DNA from: a candidate division KSB1 bacterium
GTDB lineage: Bacteria; Zhuqueibacterota; Zhuqueibacteria; Zhuqueibacterales; Zhuqueibacteraceae
Assembly: GCA_034506175.1 (NCBI GenBank)
Contig: JAPDQB010000032.1
Location: 1-64,000 of the forward strand
Direction: 5' to 3'
DNA: 64,000 bases
Shown here: positions 34,034-42,300 of the stretch, piece by piece
How the letters are laid out: every line of letters starts with the position of its first letter
Numbering within the stretch: the first letter of the stretch is position 1
Made by a program: the position numbers and the translations under genes
Notes under the pieces: generated by a model
What the model saw: the letters and a program-made list of their open reading frames with translations, nothing else
The model's database searches: none
Told to the model about the DNA's origin: nothing

Positions 34034-34549
34034 ATGGACCAAGAGTTCGTCGATAAAATGGATTCCATCAGTGTCTGGCACGAAACTGAAGATCAAGCCG
34101 AGCAGGCGGAATTTGAAATAGAATTCTCCGCCGGGGAGGATGGCTTGGTTACGCTGAAATCTTCGAAGGGGGAAATTACCCACAAGCTCAAAACTTTGAG
34201 CGAGCTTTATTCCTCCGAGAAATCGGATTTGCCGGAAAAAGACAGGCAGCTGGACTTGCTCTACGCGATCGAAGGCCCGATCAAACGCTATTATGAGAAT
34301 CATCCCGAGCTGACCGACGGCGTCGTCATTCTGGCGCTCGAAAAGCTGGCGGTCAAACCTGAAATCGTGAGCGACGATCCGTTGATCATGCGCCTAACCA
34401 ACGAGCTGAGATTGAAACTCAGCACGAGCCATTATTCGCGTGATGACGTGCGGTGGGGCATTCGCAAGATACTCGAATCGGCCAGGCGGCATAACGAGCT
34501 GGAAGGGCGACGAGGCTATCTGGAGTTTATCATGGAGCATGTGCCGTGA
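34034..34549 (+). CDS. Hypothetical acidic protein
   Basis: A 171-residue soluble, strongly acidic protein with no signal peptide or membrane segment. It begins MDQEFVDKMDSISVWHE and ends in a helical part (RRHNELEGRRGYLEFIMEHV). ATG 34034 follows AAGGAG. I do not recognise the family and see no catalytic motif. It lies between the M2 peptidase and the ATPase-methyltransferase fusion on the same strand and may share their transcript. Confidence 0.7.
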   Translation: MDQEFVDKMDSISVWHETEDQAEQAEFEIEFSAGEDGLVTLKSSKGEITHKLKTLSELYSSEKSDLPEKDRQLDLLYAIEGPIKRYYENHPELTDGVVILALEKLAVKPEIVSDDPLIMRLTNELRLKLSTSHYSRDDVRWGIRKILESARRHNELEGRRGYLEFIMEHVP

Positions 34550-34603
34550 TTTTTTCACAAAATTTTGACCGGCTTGCCGGCGGCAGAAACGGTTTCTAAA
34601 ATC

Positions 34604-36268
34604 ATGCCCATGCTTCATCTCAACTCAATTGCCGTGCGGAAATGGCCGGGCGCGTTGAAGCGTGAATTTCCTTTCAATCTCGCGCTGGTGCAAGCGCTGA
34701 AAAAAATAGAATTCACCTCGCCCGTCACATTTTTCGTCGGCGAAAACGGCTCCGGCAAATCCACGATTCTGGAAGCCATCGCCTGCGCCGCCGGATCGAT
34801 CACCGTTGGCAGCGAGAATGTCAAAACCGACAAAACGCTGGGCGCGGTGCGGAAGCTCGCGCAGCAGTTCAAATTAACCTGGCAGCAGCGCACGCACAAA
34901 GGTTTCTTCCTGCGCGCCGAGGATTTTTTCGGTTATGCCAAACGGCTGGCGCAAATGCGCGTCGAGATGGAAGAAGAAATGAAGGCCGTTGATTTAGAAT
35001 ATCAGGGCCGCTCGGAAACCGCAAAGGGGCTGGCGAAAATGGCCTACGGCCGAGAGTTGCAGGACATGCGGAGCCGTTACGGCGAAGGCCTGGACACTTA
35101 TTCGCACGGCGAAAGTTTCTTGACGCTGTTTCAATCGCGTTTCGTCCCCAATGGTTTGTATTTGCTGGACGAGCCGGAAGCCCCGCTCTCGCCGATCCGG
35201 CAGCTTTCATTTATCGCCGCCGTCAAAGAAATGGTCGAGCAAAACGCGCAATTCATTATCGCGACGCATTCGCCCATCATCATGGCTTTTCCAAATGCCA
35301 CGATCCTGAGTTTCGACGGCGCGCGGATTCGGCCGGTCAAGTACGAAGATTTGGAGCACGTGACGTTCACCCGCTCTTTTTTAAACAATCCCGAAGCGTA
35401 TTTAAAACCCCTCCAAGGCATGGCGCCTCAATGTAATCTCTGCGGGCATCAAGGAAAATTTTTGAACCCCGAGCTCGAGCGGGAAGGCTGGCATTGCGCC
35501 AATTGCTCGTCATCGAGCCGCAACCGCCTGGTGATGTTTGCGCTCGGGCGAATGCTGGGTTACGCGGGCACGCCGGCGTATCTTTGGCCGCAAAACAAAA
35601 GCTTGAAAATTTTGGAACCCTGCCCGCGCGGTCCGCAAGCAATGTTTCTCCGCGACAAGTTCGATTATTGCGCGCCGGAATTTGACGCCGGGAAAATCAA
35701 AGCCGGCGCGAATCCGCGCGAGTATGCCGATCTGCAAAATCTGGCTTTTGCCGATGAAACCTTCGACGTCATCATCACCTCGGATGTTTTCGAGCACGTG
35801 CGGGAAGATGCCAAGGGCTATCGAGAAGTTTATCGCACGCTGAAAAAGGGCGGGCTTTTTTTATTGACCGTGCCTTACGATCACCAGCGCGAAAAGACCC
35901 TCGTGCGCGTGGCCGTCGAAGGCGATAAAGATATTTTCTTGATGGAGCCGCGCTATCACGGCGGCGGCGGCTCGACTCTAACTTACCGCGAATACGGCCG
36001 CGACTTGCTCGACCTGCTGCGCACCATCGGCTTTGCCGTCGGCTATGTCGAAACCGCGCTGCCGCGTTTTCAGATCCGACAAGCCGGCCTGATCGTCTGC
36101 CAAAAATCCCCCTACCTCGACTTGGAAAAACTCTGGCCGCTTTCCGGCGAAAAAAATTTCAACTCCGCCGGCTTGCTGTTGCCGTTTCGCTTGTTCGTTT
36201 TTTTGAAATACAATCTCAAAGGTTTTGCCCAATTTTGGCGCGAAGCCAAGCAGCGACTCAAACGATAA
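34604..36268 (+). CDS. ABC-type ATPase fused to zinc ribbon and methyltransferase
   Basis: A 554-residue fusion. Residues 1-267 are a COG3910-like AAA/ABC-type ATPase with Walker A GENGSGKST (46-54), a signature-like SHGES, Walker B LYLLDEPEAPLSP and the H-loop IIATHSPIIM. A four-cysteine zinc ribbon follows (C277, C280, C298, C301). Residues of about 315-470 look like a class I SAM-dependent methyltransferase (LKILEPCPRGPQAMFL, then LAFADETFDVIITSDVFEHV and LKKGGLFLLTVPY). The ATPase normally ends where the ribbon begins, so this is a true join. ATG 34604 or 34610 may be the start; there is no clear ribosome site. Role unknown. Confidence 0.8.
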   Translation: MPMLHLNSIAVRKWPGALKREFPFNLALVQALKKIEFTSPVTFFVGENGSGKSTILEAIACAAGSITVGSENVKTDKTLGAVRKLAQQFKLTWQQRTHKGFFLRAEDFFGYAKRLAQMRVEMEEEMKAVDLEYQGRSETAKGLAKMAYGRELQDMRSRYGEGLDTYSHGESFLTLFQSRFVPNGLYLLDEPEAPLSPIRQLSFIAAVKEMVEQNAQFIIATHSPIIMAFPNATILSFDGARIRPVKYEDLEHVTFTRSFLNNPEAYLKPLQGMAPQCNLCGHQGKFLNPELEREGWHCANCSSSSRNRLVMFALGRMLGYAGTPAYLWPQNKSLKILEPCPRGPQAMFLRDKFDYCAPEFDAGKIKAGANPREYADLQNLAFADETFDVIITSDVFEHVREDAKGYREVYRTLKKGGLFLLTVPYDHQREKTLVRVAVEGDKDIFLMEPRYHGGGGSTLTYREYGRDLLDLLRTIGFAVGYVETALPRFQIRQAGLIVCQKSPYLDLEKLWPLSGEKNFNSAGLLLPFRLFVFLKYNLKGFAQFWREAKQRLKR

Positions 36269-36357
36269 GGGGCTCTCGGACAAGGAAACTCCGCCGCTCA
36301 CAAATCCGCGTAAGATTCCGCCAGCAAATCCTCCGGCGCAACGCCAAGTTCCCGCAG

Positions 36358-36834
36358 CTAAAACGCCGCCTCCCGCTCGGCAAGCTGCGACGATTCCCCT
36401 TTTTGCAGAATGACTTCGATTTCGAGAAAGTGGCCGCGTTCCTCGACGTCATCAAGATGCAAACGGATGAGATTCGGCGCGGCGCGGCCGGCGTGCGCGC
36501 CAAATTTTCTCGGCAGCCAATAAAGCTCGCGAACTTTTTTCACGACGCTGCGAATGCCATAGGCCGCAGCCAGCGCCTCGCGCAAAGCCGCCGGCCAAGC
36601 AACAGGCGCAATCAGGTAATCGCTGCGTTTGATTGCGGCGCGGTCGGGGCGTTGATAAAAAATCAATTGCGCCGCTTCGCCGTCGATTTCGCGCAATTTC
36701 AAGCGGCCACTTGGCACATGAAAATAAGTATCGGTTTGCCGCAGCGTCGCCGCGAGGGGTATTTGATGCCGCTGTAAAACCGTGCGAATGCACCCGGCAT
36801 TTCGCAGGCGCGCTTTGAACTCGAGATTGGTCAT
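36358..36834 (-). CDS. CYTH-domain protein with premature amber stop
   Basis: A 158-residue CYTH (triphosphate tunnel) protein, related to adenylate cyclase class IV and thiamine triphosphatase, usually binding triphosphate compounds. The start NLEFKARL carries the ExK signature; TDTYFHVPSGRLKLRE, then QLIFYQRPD, and HLDDVEERGHFLEIEV complete the tunnel strands. The frame ends at a TAG (36358-36360), but the same frame continues for 19 codons (LRELGVAPEDLLAESYADL) to TGA at 36298-36300, which is the normal family C-terminus. So the gene has lost its last helix by one base change, or the base is an error. ATG overlaps the upstream stop by 4 bp (ATGA). Confidence 0.85.
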   Translation of the reverse strand: MTNLEFKARLRNAGCIRTVLQRHQIPLAATLRQTDTYFHVPSGRLKLREIDGEAAQLIFYQRPDRAAIKRSDYLIAPVAWPAALREALAAAYGIRSVVKKVRELYWLPRKFGAHAGRAAPNLIRLHLDDVEERGHFLEIEVILQKGESSQLAEREAAF

Positions 36835-37159
36835 TTGGCAAAACGCTGTGCCAAACCGCTCAGCTCGTCAAGCACATCGCGGACGCGGCGCAAATCTTTC
36901 AGCCGGCCTTTCTCGGGCTTGACCTTCAAGTCGCCAAGAAGTTTTTGCATCTCGTTGACAAGCTTTTCCTGCCGGCGCGCCGCTTTCGAACCACCCGCTG
37001 GATTCGGCAAATCGTGCACAGCGCCGCTCACCGCTGCGATTTCGGCTTCTGCCTGGGCGACGAACGCATTGCTTATTTCCTGCAACAGCTTGCGGGATTT
37101 TCGACCCCGTCCTTTAGCTCGTTGCGAGCATTGAGCAAAGCATCGGATTTTGCGGGCAT
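36831..37159 (-). pseudogene. Small coiled-coil protein gene with a frameshift
   Basis: A strong GAGGAG ribosome site precedes ATG at 37159, which opens MPAKSDALLNARNELKDGVE. After about 20 codons the frame reaches a stop, but adding one A in the AAAA run near 37098 would continue KSRKLLQEISNAFVAQAEAE into an 84-residue open frame ending at 36831. The product would be about 108 residues, all-helical and charged, of no family known to me. The stop overlaps the CYTH start (ATGA), so both were translationally coupled. The lesion is in a homopolymer and could be an assembly error. Confidence 0.7.
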
Positions 37160-37268
37160 AACTTTCTCCTCATTGGAATGTGACAACAGGCGCAGAGGAA
37201 CAGCTTCATGCGCAAGGTTGATTTTGATGATTTCGCCATTTTACTGACCGTTTCAAGAATTTGCTTCA

Positions 37269-38843
37269 TCAGGATTTCGGCGTGACGTGTTGATATTCGA
37301 TCTTCAATTTAAAAACTTCTTCAAACAAACCGGCTTTCTGTTTCGCGCCCCAAATCTCAATGTCAATGTCTTTGTCGGAAATCAAATACAGCGTCAGGCG
37401 CTTTTTTCGCCGCTCACAGCGGATTTCCTGAATGCGCTGGCTGTGGCTGCGGTCGAGCCCGTCGGCCAAACGCAGGATCGCGCTCAGCTTCAACACCAGT
37501 TTTTGGTCGGGCCGGCTCAAGGCGGCAAAATTTTCATGCTTGCGGCGCGGCTCGGCGCGGCGATGATAGCGGGCCACATTGGCGATGATGGCGATCTCGC
37601 GCGGCGAAAATCCGACCAGATGAGAATGCACGATCAGATGATAGCTGTGTTTGTGGTGCCGGGTATAATTGATGAAATAGCCGATGTCGTGCAGCAAGCT
37701 CGCGGCTTCCAGCAGCTCACGCTCGTTGGCGGTTTTCTCGTCACTTGCTGGAAAAAGCTGGTCGAAGAGGCTCAACGCCAATCGCGTCACGTGCTGCGAA
37801 TGCGGGGCTTCGTAACGGCACGACTCGGCAAATTCCTTGACACTCTCTCGCCAATCGGCCTTGGAAAATTTGGTCAAGGTGTTTGTTTGATCGAACGCGC
37901 CGTCGCCCTGGCCGGACAGGCCAGCGATCATTTGCAAAATCAGGCCTTCGCGAATGCCAAAATCGCTCACTTTCAGCGCGTTGATATTGAAAACTTTCAT
38001 CGCTTCATTCACGACGGTTACGCCGGCGATGATGATATCGGCGCGGTCGGGGTTCAAGCCTGTCATGCTGCGGCGCTCTTTCAAGCTCTTGCGGCGAAGC
38101 AAATCGAGCACGCGCTTGACTTGCCCGCGATTCATGTCGTAGCCATGCACCCCGGTATATTTTTCGTGCTGCATGGCTTTGTGCAGCTCAGCGATGGTCG
38201 TCAAGGTGCCGCCGCTGCCGATCAGCATCTGCGCCCCGACTTCCCCGGAATTTTTTATCGGCAGCAAATGCTGCTTGATGTGCCGGCGCAGTTTTTTGAA
38301 CTCGCCCGGCGAGACCGGGTCGCGATGTAAAAATTTTTCAGTCAGGCGCACAGCACCGAGTGGTAGGCAGTGAATGTTTTCTATGTGCGCGCCCAGTCCG
38401 AAAATCAGCGCGGCGCTGCCGCCGCCGATGTCCAGGCCGCAAAAACGCTCCTTGCCGACATCGAAATGATGCAACATGCTCAGAAACGCCAACCAGGCTT
38501 CTTCCTCAGCAGTGATCACGCGCACTTTAAGCCCGATCTCGTCTTCGACGCGACGCAAAAACGTGTCACGATTTTTCGCCTCGCGCACGGCGCTGGTGGC
38601 CACAGCCTGCACGGTTTCAGCGCCAAAACCGCGGGCGATGTCCGTCATGCGCTGCAAAGCCCGCAGCGTGCGTTGCATGGCCGCGCGTGACAAGTGGGCG
38701 CGCGTTCCCATGCCCTCGCCGATGCGGGTGATTTCTTTTTCATCGTCCAAGACACGGAAATTTTTTTTGCCCGTCGCCTCGACGATGATCGAGCGAATCG
38801 AATTGGTGCCGATATCGATGGCGGCGAGTCGTTGGGGTTTCAT
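37269..38843 (-). CDS. Exopolyphosphatase Ppx/GppA family with HD domain
   Basis: A 524-residue protein that should hydrolyse polyphosphate or pppGpp. The N-terminal actin-like half begins LAAIDIGTNSIRSIIVE (phosphate loop), with FCGLDIGGGSAALIFG and LIGSGGTLTTIAEL as second and third nucleotide/phosphate motifs. From about residue 335 a C-terminal HD-type domain has LEAASLLHDIGYFINYTRHHKHSYHLI and IAIIANVARYHRRAEP, as in long Ppx proteins. It is 8 bp from the CHAD gene upstream on the same strand, and CYTH lies downstream, a grouping typical of polyphosphate-linked clusters. Confidence 0.9.
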   Translation of the reverse strand: MKPQRLAAIDIGTNSIRSIIVEATGKKNFRVLDDEKEITRIGEGMGTRAHLSRAAMQRTLRALQRMTDIARGFGAETVQAVATSAVREAKNRDTFLRRVEDEIGLKVRVITAEEEAWLAFLSMLHHFDVGKERFCGLDIGGGSAALIFGLGAHIENIHCLPLGAVRLTEKFLHRDPVSPGEFKKLRRHIKQHLLPIKNSGEVGAQMLIGSGGTLTTIAELHKAMQHEKYTGVHGYDMNRGQVKRVLDLLRRKSLKERRSMTGLNPDRADIIIAGVTVVNEAMKVFNINALKVSDFGIREGLILQMIAGLSGQGDGAFDQTNTLTKFSKADWRESVKEFAESCRYEAPHSQHVTRLALSLFDQLFPASDEKTANERELLEAASLLHDIGYFINYTRHHKHSYHLIVHSHLVGFSPREIAIIANVARYHRRAEPRRKHENFAALSRPDQKLVLKLSAILRLADGLDRSHSQRIQEIRCERRKKRLTLYLISDKDIDIEIWGAKQKAGLFEEVFKLKIEYQHVTPKS

Positions 38844-38850
38844 TCGTCAA

Positions 38851-39867
38851 TTATGCTGCGGTTTCCGTGTAAACTGGCAGTGCACCGGGAACTGAAACTG
38901 GCGATGTTTTCTTCCTCAGCGGTGGAACAATTCGTGGCCGCCAGTCCTGAATTTTTGCCTGTCCGAACAGCTTGACATAATTTGCGTAAAAATCCCGCCG
39001 CTGTGAAGTGATTGTCGCTACCACCGGCTGGTAGCCACTCAGCAGATGATCGGCAAACGCCTGCTTTTGCAGTTTGTTGAGGCGTTTTTGGGTGATTTCC
39101 AAAAAAACATCCCGATCGTGCAAATCGCCGAGCACGGTTTGCAGTTTCTTGAAAAATTTGAGATTTTCTTTTACATGCTCACCAGCAGCGAAGTCCAGCG
39201 TTTCGAGCGCATAGCGCAATTTTTTGACGGCGATGCGCACGTTGTGCAGGCCTTCGACATCGCCTTCGCCTTGAACCAAACGATAACAGGCGAAAACTTC
39301 ATGCAGCCGCTGCGCAAACAAGCGCCGCGCCAATTGCAACGCCGTGCGGGAGCCGCGCTGCCGCGATGCCGGAATTGGCGGGAGATTGTCAAAAGCTTTT
39401 TCAAAACGCGGCAGCAAATTCGCCGGTTGCACCTCATCCAGTTCGTCTTGCATTTCCTTCCGCAACCGGGCTTGCTGCTTGACCAGCCGGCGCAAGAGGT
39501 CTTGCAGCGCGACTTGTTCGATCAGCTGATGACTGCCGGCAAGCAATTTGGCAAAATAATCAACCGCCACGTCGGCATTGCGCGCCTGGCCGAGCGCGCG
39601 TGTGATCCGGCGCACGCGCGCATAAAGACGATCATAAATTTTCGGCGGAAAACAAAATTGAAAAATTTCGAGCGCTTCCCGCAAACGCCGCGAGGCAACC
39701 CGCATGTCGTGCAAGGCTTCGATCTCCTCGCCGGCGCGCGTTCCACCTTCATGTTTGGCCAGCTCCGCCACTCGTTCAAGAATGAGTTGGCGCGCGCAAA
39801 GTCGTGGCGGGGTTTCCGGTGTGAGTAAAGCGGAACCCGCAACGGCGTTGTTCGCGTTGATTAACAT
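38851..39867 (-). CDS. CHAD-domain protein (polyphosphate-binding)
   Basis: A 338-residue all-helical protein with a CHAD domain. The conserved His- and basic-residue-rich helices are seen in EALHDMRVASRRLREALEIF (first half) and GLHNVRIAVKKLRYALETLDF (second half), followed by LQTVLGDLHDRDVFLE. CHAD domains bind polyphosphate. This gene is the first of a minus-strand unit CHAD, Ppx/GppA, small protein, CYTH. It has a good promoter just upstream, with three phased TTAAC repeats above it that look like a Pho box. Confidence 0.9.
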   Translation of the reverse strand: MLINANNAVAGSALLTPETPPRLCARQLILERVAELAKHEGGTRAGEEIEALHDMRVASRRLREALEIFQFCFPPKIYDRLYARVRRITRALGQARNADVAVDYFAKLLAGSHQLIEQVALQDLLRRLVKQQARLRKEMQDELDEVQPANLLPRFEKAFDNLPPIPASRQRGSRTALQLARRLFAQRLHEVFACYRLVQGEGDVEGLHNVRIAVKKLRYALETLDFAAGEHVKENLKFFKKLQTVLGDLHDRDVFLEITQKRLNKLQKQAFADHLLSGYQPVVATITSQRRDFYANYVKLFGQAKIQDWRPRIVPPLRKKTSPVSVPGALPVYTETAA

Positions 39868-39892
39868 TTTAATAATGAAATGAGCATGGAAT

Positions 39893-39920
39893 AATATAAC
39901 AAAAAAACGGCATCAGTCAA
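39893..39920 (-). promoter_or_regulatory. Promoter for the CHAD/Ppx/CYTH unit
   Basis: On the minus strand TTGACT (39915-39920) and TATATT (39893-39898) are 16 bases apart. The CHAD start codon is about 25 bp downstream. It is the only good promoter-like pair I see ahead of this unit. Confidence 0.65.
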
Positions 39921-39945
39921 CCCCTGTAAATAAAATTCATATCTG

Positions 39946-39975
39946 CTTAACATTGGGTTAACGTGAGCTTAACAA
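39946..39975. promoter_or_regulatory. Pho-box-like array of three 11-bp-phased repeats
   Basis: CTTAACAT (39946), GTTAACGT (39957) and CTTAACAA (39968) begin exactly 11 bp apart. Three direct 8-bp repeats with 3-bp spacers are the form of the cyanobacterial-type Pho box, bound by the PhoB/SphR regulator of phosphate starvation. The array lies about 26 bp upstream of the -35 element of the polyphosphate-type gene unit. Function is inferred. Confidence 0.5.
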
Positions 39976-40061
39976 ATAAATATGCCCGAGCGAGGGAGAA
40001 AATTCAGGCAGCGGAAGACAGCACCAGCGAGAGCGAAGAAGTTCGAACATTCGCGAAGAAT

Positions 40062-42191
40062 TTATCGCAAAACCAGCGCCTTCGCCGCCACCGCCGCGTC
40101 GAGCAAGCCTACTACATCTGTCAAACTCACCGTGCCATAATACCAGGCGCCGCCGGCCAGCGCCTCGGCGCGCACGGCTTTGTAAATGTCATAATAGCTG
40201 CGCTTGCCATCGACAAAATTGTAAACTTCCTCGCGCATCAGACCATGCAATCTTCCATCAAATCTCACCGTGGCACGATTGGCAAAATACTCTTCCAGGG
40301 TCGCGGCGTTGGCGGGAATTTTTTTGCTGGCGGCAAGCTCGGCGTCATTTAATTTGAGCGGAAGCGGCGCCACGCCGTGCAATTGCCGATAGCAGTTTTG
40401 CAAATCCGCCATCAATTCCCGCTCTCTTTTGCGCATTTGCGCCAATAGATTTTGAATCGCCATATTCGCGCGAGCATTCGATCCTGCAAAAACCCGCACG
40501 GAATTCAGCGCCCGCAGCTCGCGTTGAATGCCTTGTTCGATCACCAAGCTCGCATCTTTCCAGCTCGCTTCCGGTGCGTGAGTGGAATCACGCAGCACAC
40601 GCACGGCGACTTGCAGGTCATTGGCGAGCCGCTTCATGCCCTGTGTGTAAGTCTCGTCGGCCAACAATGGCACCTTGTCATCTTCCGCGAAGGCAAGAAA
40701 ATAAGCCAACGCCGCGATAAGAAAATTATTGCGCCGCAATTGCGTCGGGTCGATGTTATCGAGATCGTCGTCCGACGAGTGAATAAAATCATCCGGCCAA
40801 TTGATCAACGCAATCGCCGGCACCCCGATGGCGCCCTCGACGAAACAGCGATGATCCGAGGAGTCGAAATACGGCACCAGCATGGCATTGTAGTTGTCGC
40901 GCGTGCCGAATGAGGAATAAATCGGCCGCGAGTACGGATGTGGCAATCCACCCTGCCGGCCCGCGGCGAGAAAACCATTGTTGGTTTGAATCAGAAACGT
41001 GCCAACGCTTTCCAGCATGGCGTCGAGATAAGAAGTACGCGAATGCGGCGCATAAATGAGATGCTGTACGCGGTTGCCCATCGACTGCTTCGCGCCGGTC
41101 ATGTCTTGATGCAGATTCACCAAAAATTTTTTCGGCTCGTTGGGATAATCGCGAAAATAACGATATTCCGAGTAAATCTCATCCGTCCACCAGAACCGCA
41201 TGTCGCGCCGCGGCGGTTTCATTTTGCCTTCTTGAATCAGCTTGTTGAAAGCGCGAGCCAATTCGAGAATATTGCCGCTGCCGCTGCCGTCGTCGTTGGC
41301 CGAGCCTTTCTCCTCCTGCAAATGCGCGGTGATGACGATTTGCTGATCGCGATACTTCGTGCCGCGAATCCAGCCTTCGACAAAACCGGTGCGGCCTTGT
41401 TTGGTTTCGCTGATTTCAGTATCCACTTTTGCCTTCAAAACAACGCGCCCGCCCCTGGCGCGCTTGCCGGTGGCGAAATAATCCTGCATCTCTTGCGTCG
41501 CCAGAATTTTGCGCAACGCTTCGCCTTTGCGGGGCGGCAGAATAAACGCAAACGTTCCTTTCTTTCCCTCCGGAGGGTCCATGGGAATGCGGCCCCACGC
41601 CACTTGATCGGGATAATCCATCAGCGTTTTGCCTTCGGAAATGACGTACGAAACCACGCCCACCGCACCTTTCTCCCACACCGCATTTTGCGCGGCGCGG
41701 CCGGGGTTGGCGTCGGTCAAAACGATTTTGCCGGTGACGTCGAGATCCTTCAAGGCAGCTTTGGAGCCGTCGCCGATCCACACCAGCTCGGCGGTAATGT
41801 CGGCGTCGTGGCTGCCGTCGGCGAGATAAACCGCGTGCTCGCCGATGTCGGCCAATTTGACTTCCACCGGCTCGATCATCCACAGTTCAGCGGCGCGCGC
41901 GGTGTAGTTGCGGCCATCCAGCGGTTGCTCGATGAAACGAACATCCTGCAAGCCTGCTTCCTTCGCGGCTTGCAGGACATACTCCGCCGCTTTGAAATAG
42001 CCCTCCATGCCGGAATCGCGATGCCAGTGCGAGAGCCAGCGCACGTGCTCGAAGGCGCGGTCGCCGGAAATTTCGTTGGCGAGCATGCGGATTTCGGCGT
42101 CGGACAAAAAAGGCGTGGTTTGGGCGTCGACGGTTTTTAAATTGAAAAGCAACAACACCCCAACCAAAAACAGCATAGCATACCCTCGCAT
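40062..42191 (-). CDS. Exported M28-family aminopeptidase with PA domain
   Basis: A 709-residue secreted zinc peptidase. A signal peptide ends near residue 24 (VDAQ). A PA (protease-associated) region follows at about 135-200 (LVWIGDGSKAALKDLDVTGKIVLTD, GAVGVVSYV). The M28 catalytic part begins with QIVITAHLQEEKGSANDDGSGSGNIL (His and Asp ligands), DEIYSEYRYF (Glu), VNLHQDMTG (Asp) and a later His in the DSSDHR loop. A C-terminal helical region of about 180 residues lacks a known function. ATG 42191 follows GAGGAAGAAG. Likely degrades peptides in the periplasm or outside the cell. Confidence 0.85.
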   Translation of the reverse strand: MRGYAMLFLVGVLLLFNLKTVDAQTTPFLSDAEIRMLANEISGDRAFEHVRWLSHWHRDSGMEGYFKAAEYVLQAAKEAGLQDVRFIEQPLDGRNYTARAAELWMIEPVEVKLADIGEHAVYLADGSHDADITAELVWIGDGSKAALKDLDVTGKIVLTDANPGRAAQNAVWEKGAVGVVSYVISEGKTLMDYPDQVAWGRIPMDPPEGKKGTFAFILPPRKGEALRKILATQEMQDYFATGKRARGGRVVLKAKVDTEISETKQGRTGFVEGWIRGTKYRDQQIVITAHLQEEKGSANDDGSGSGNILELARAFNKLIQEGKMKPPRRDMRFWWTDEIYSEYRYFRDYPNEPKKFLVNLHQDMTGAKQSMGNRVQHLIYAPHSRTSYLDAMLESVGTFLIQTNNGFLAAGRQGGLPHPYSRPIYSSFGTRDNYNAMLVPYFDSSDHRCFVEGAIGVPAIALINWPDDFIHSSDDDLDNIDPTQLRRNNFLIAALAYFLAFAEDDKVPLLADETYTQGMKRLANDLQVAVRVLRDSTHAPEASWKDASLVIEQGIQRELRALNSVRVFAGSNARANMAIQNLLAQMRKRERELMADLQNCYRQLHGVAPLPLKLNDAELAASKKIPANAATLEEYFANRATVRFDGRLHGLMREEVYNFVDGKRSYYDIYKAVRAEALAGGAWYYGTVSLTDVVGLLDAAVAAKALVLR

Positions 42192-42300
42192 CTTCTTCCT
42201 CCTTTTACCTCAGATGAGTTATAGACAAATTGAATTAAAATCCAAATGCGCCATCATCAATCGAATTGGTGGCAGGCCAACAACAAGCGCGTGCTTTTTC

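Noticed and set aside
36358..36360. Amber codon as a sense codon (recoding)
   Set aside because: TAG ends several intact genes here, so general recoding does not fit; error or nonsense change is simpler.
40938..42140. A 400-codon plus-strand frame over the M28 gene
   Set aside because: Antisense shadow; the signal peptide and M28 ligands are on the minus strand.
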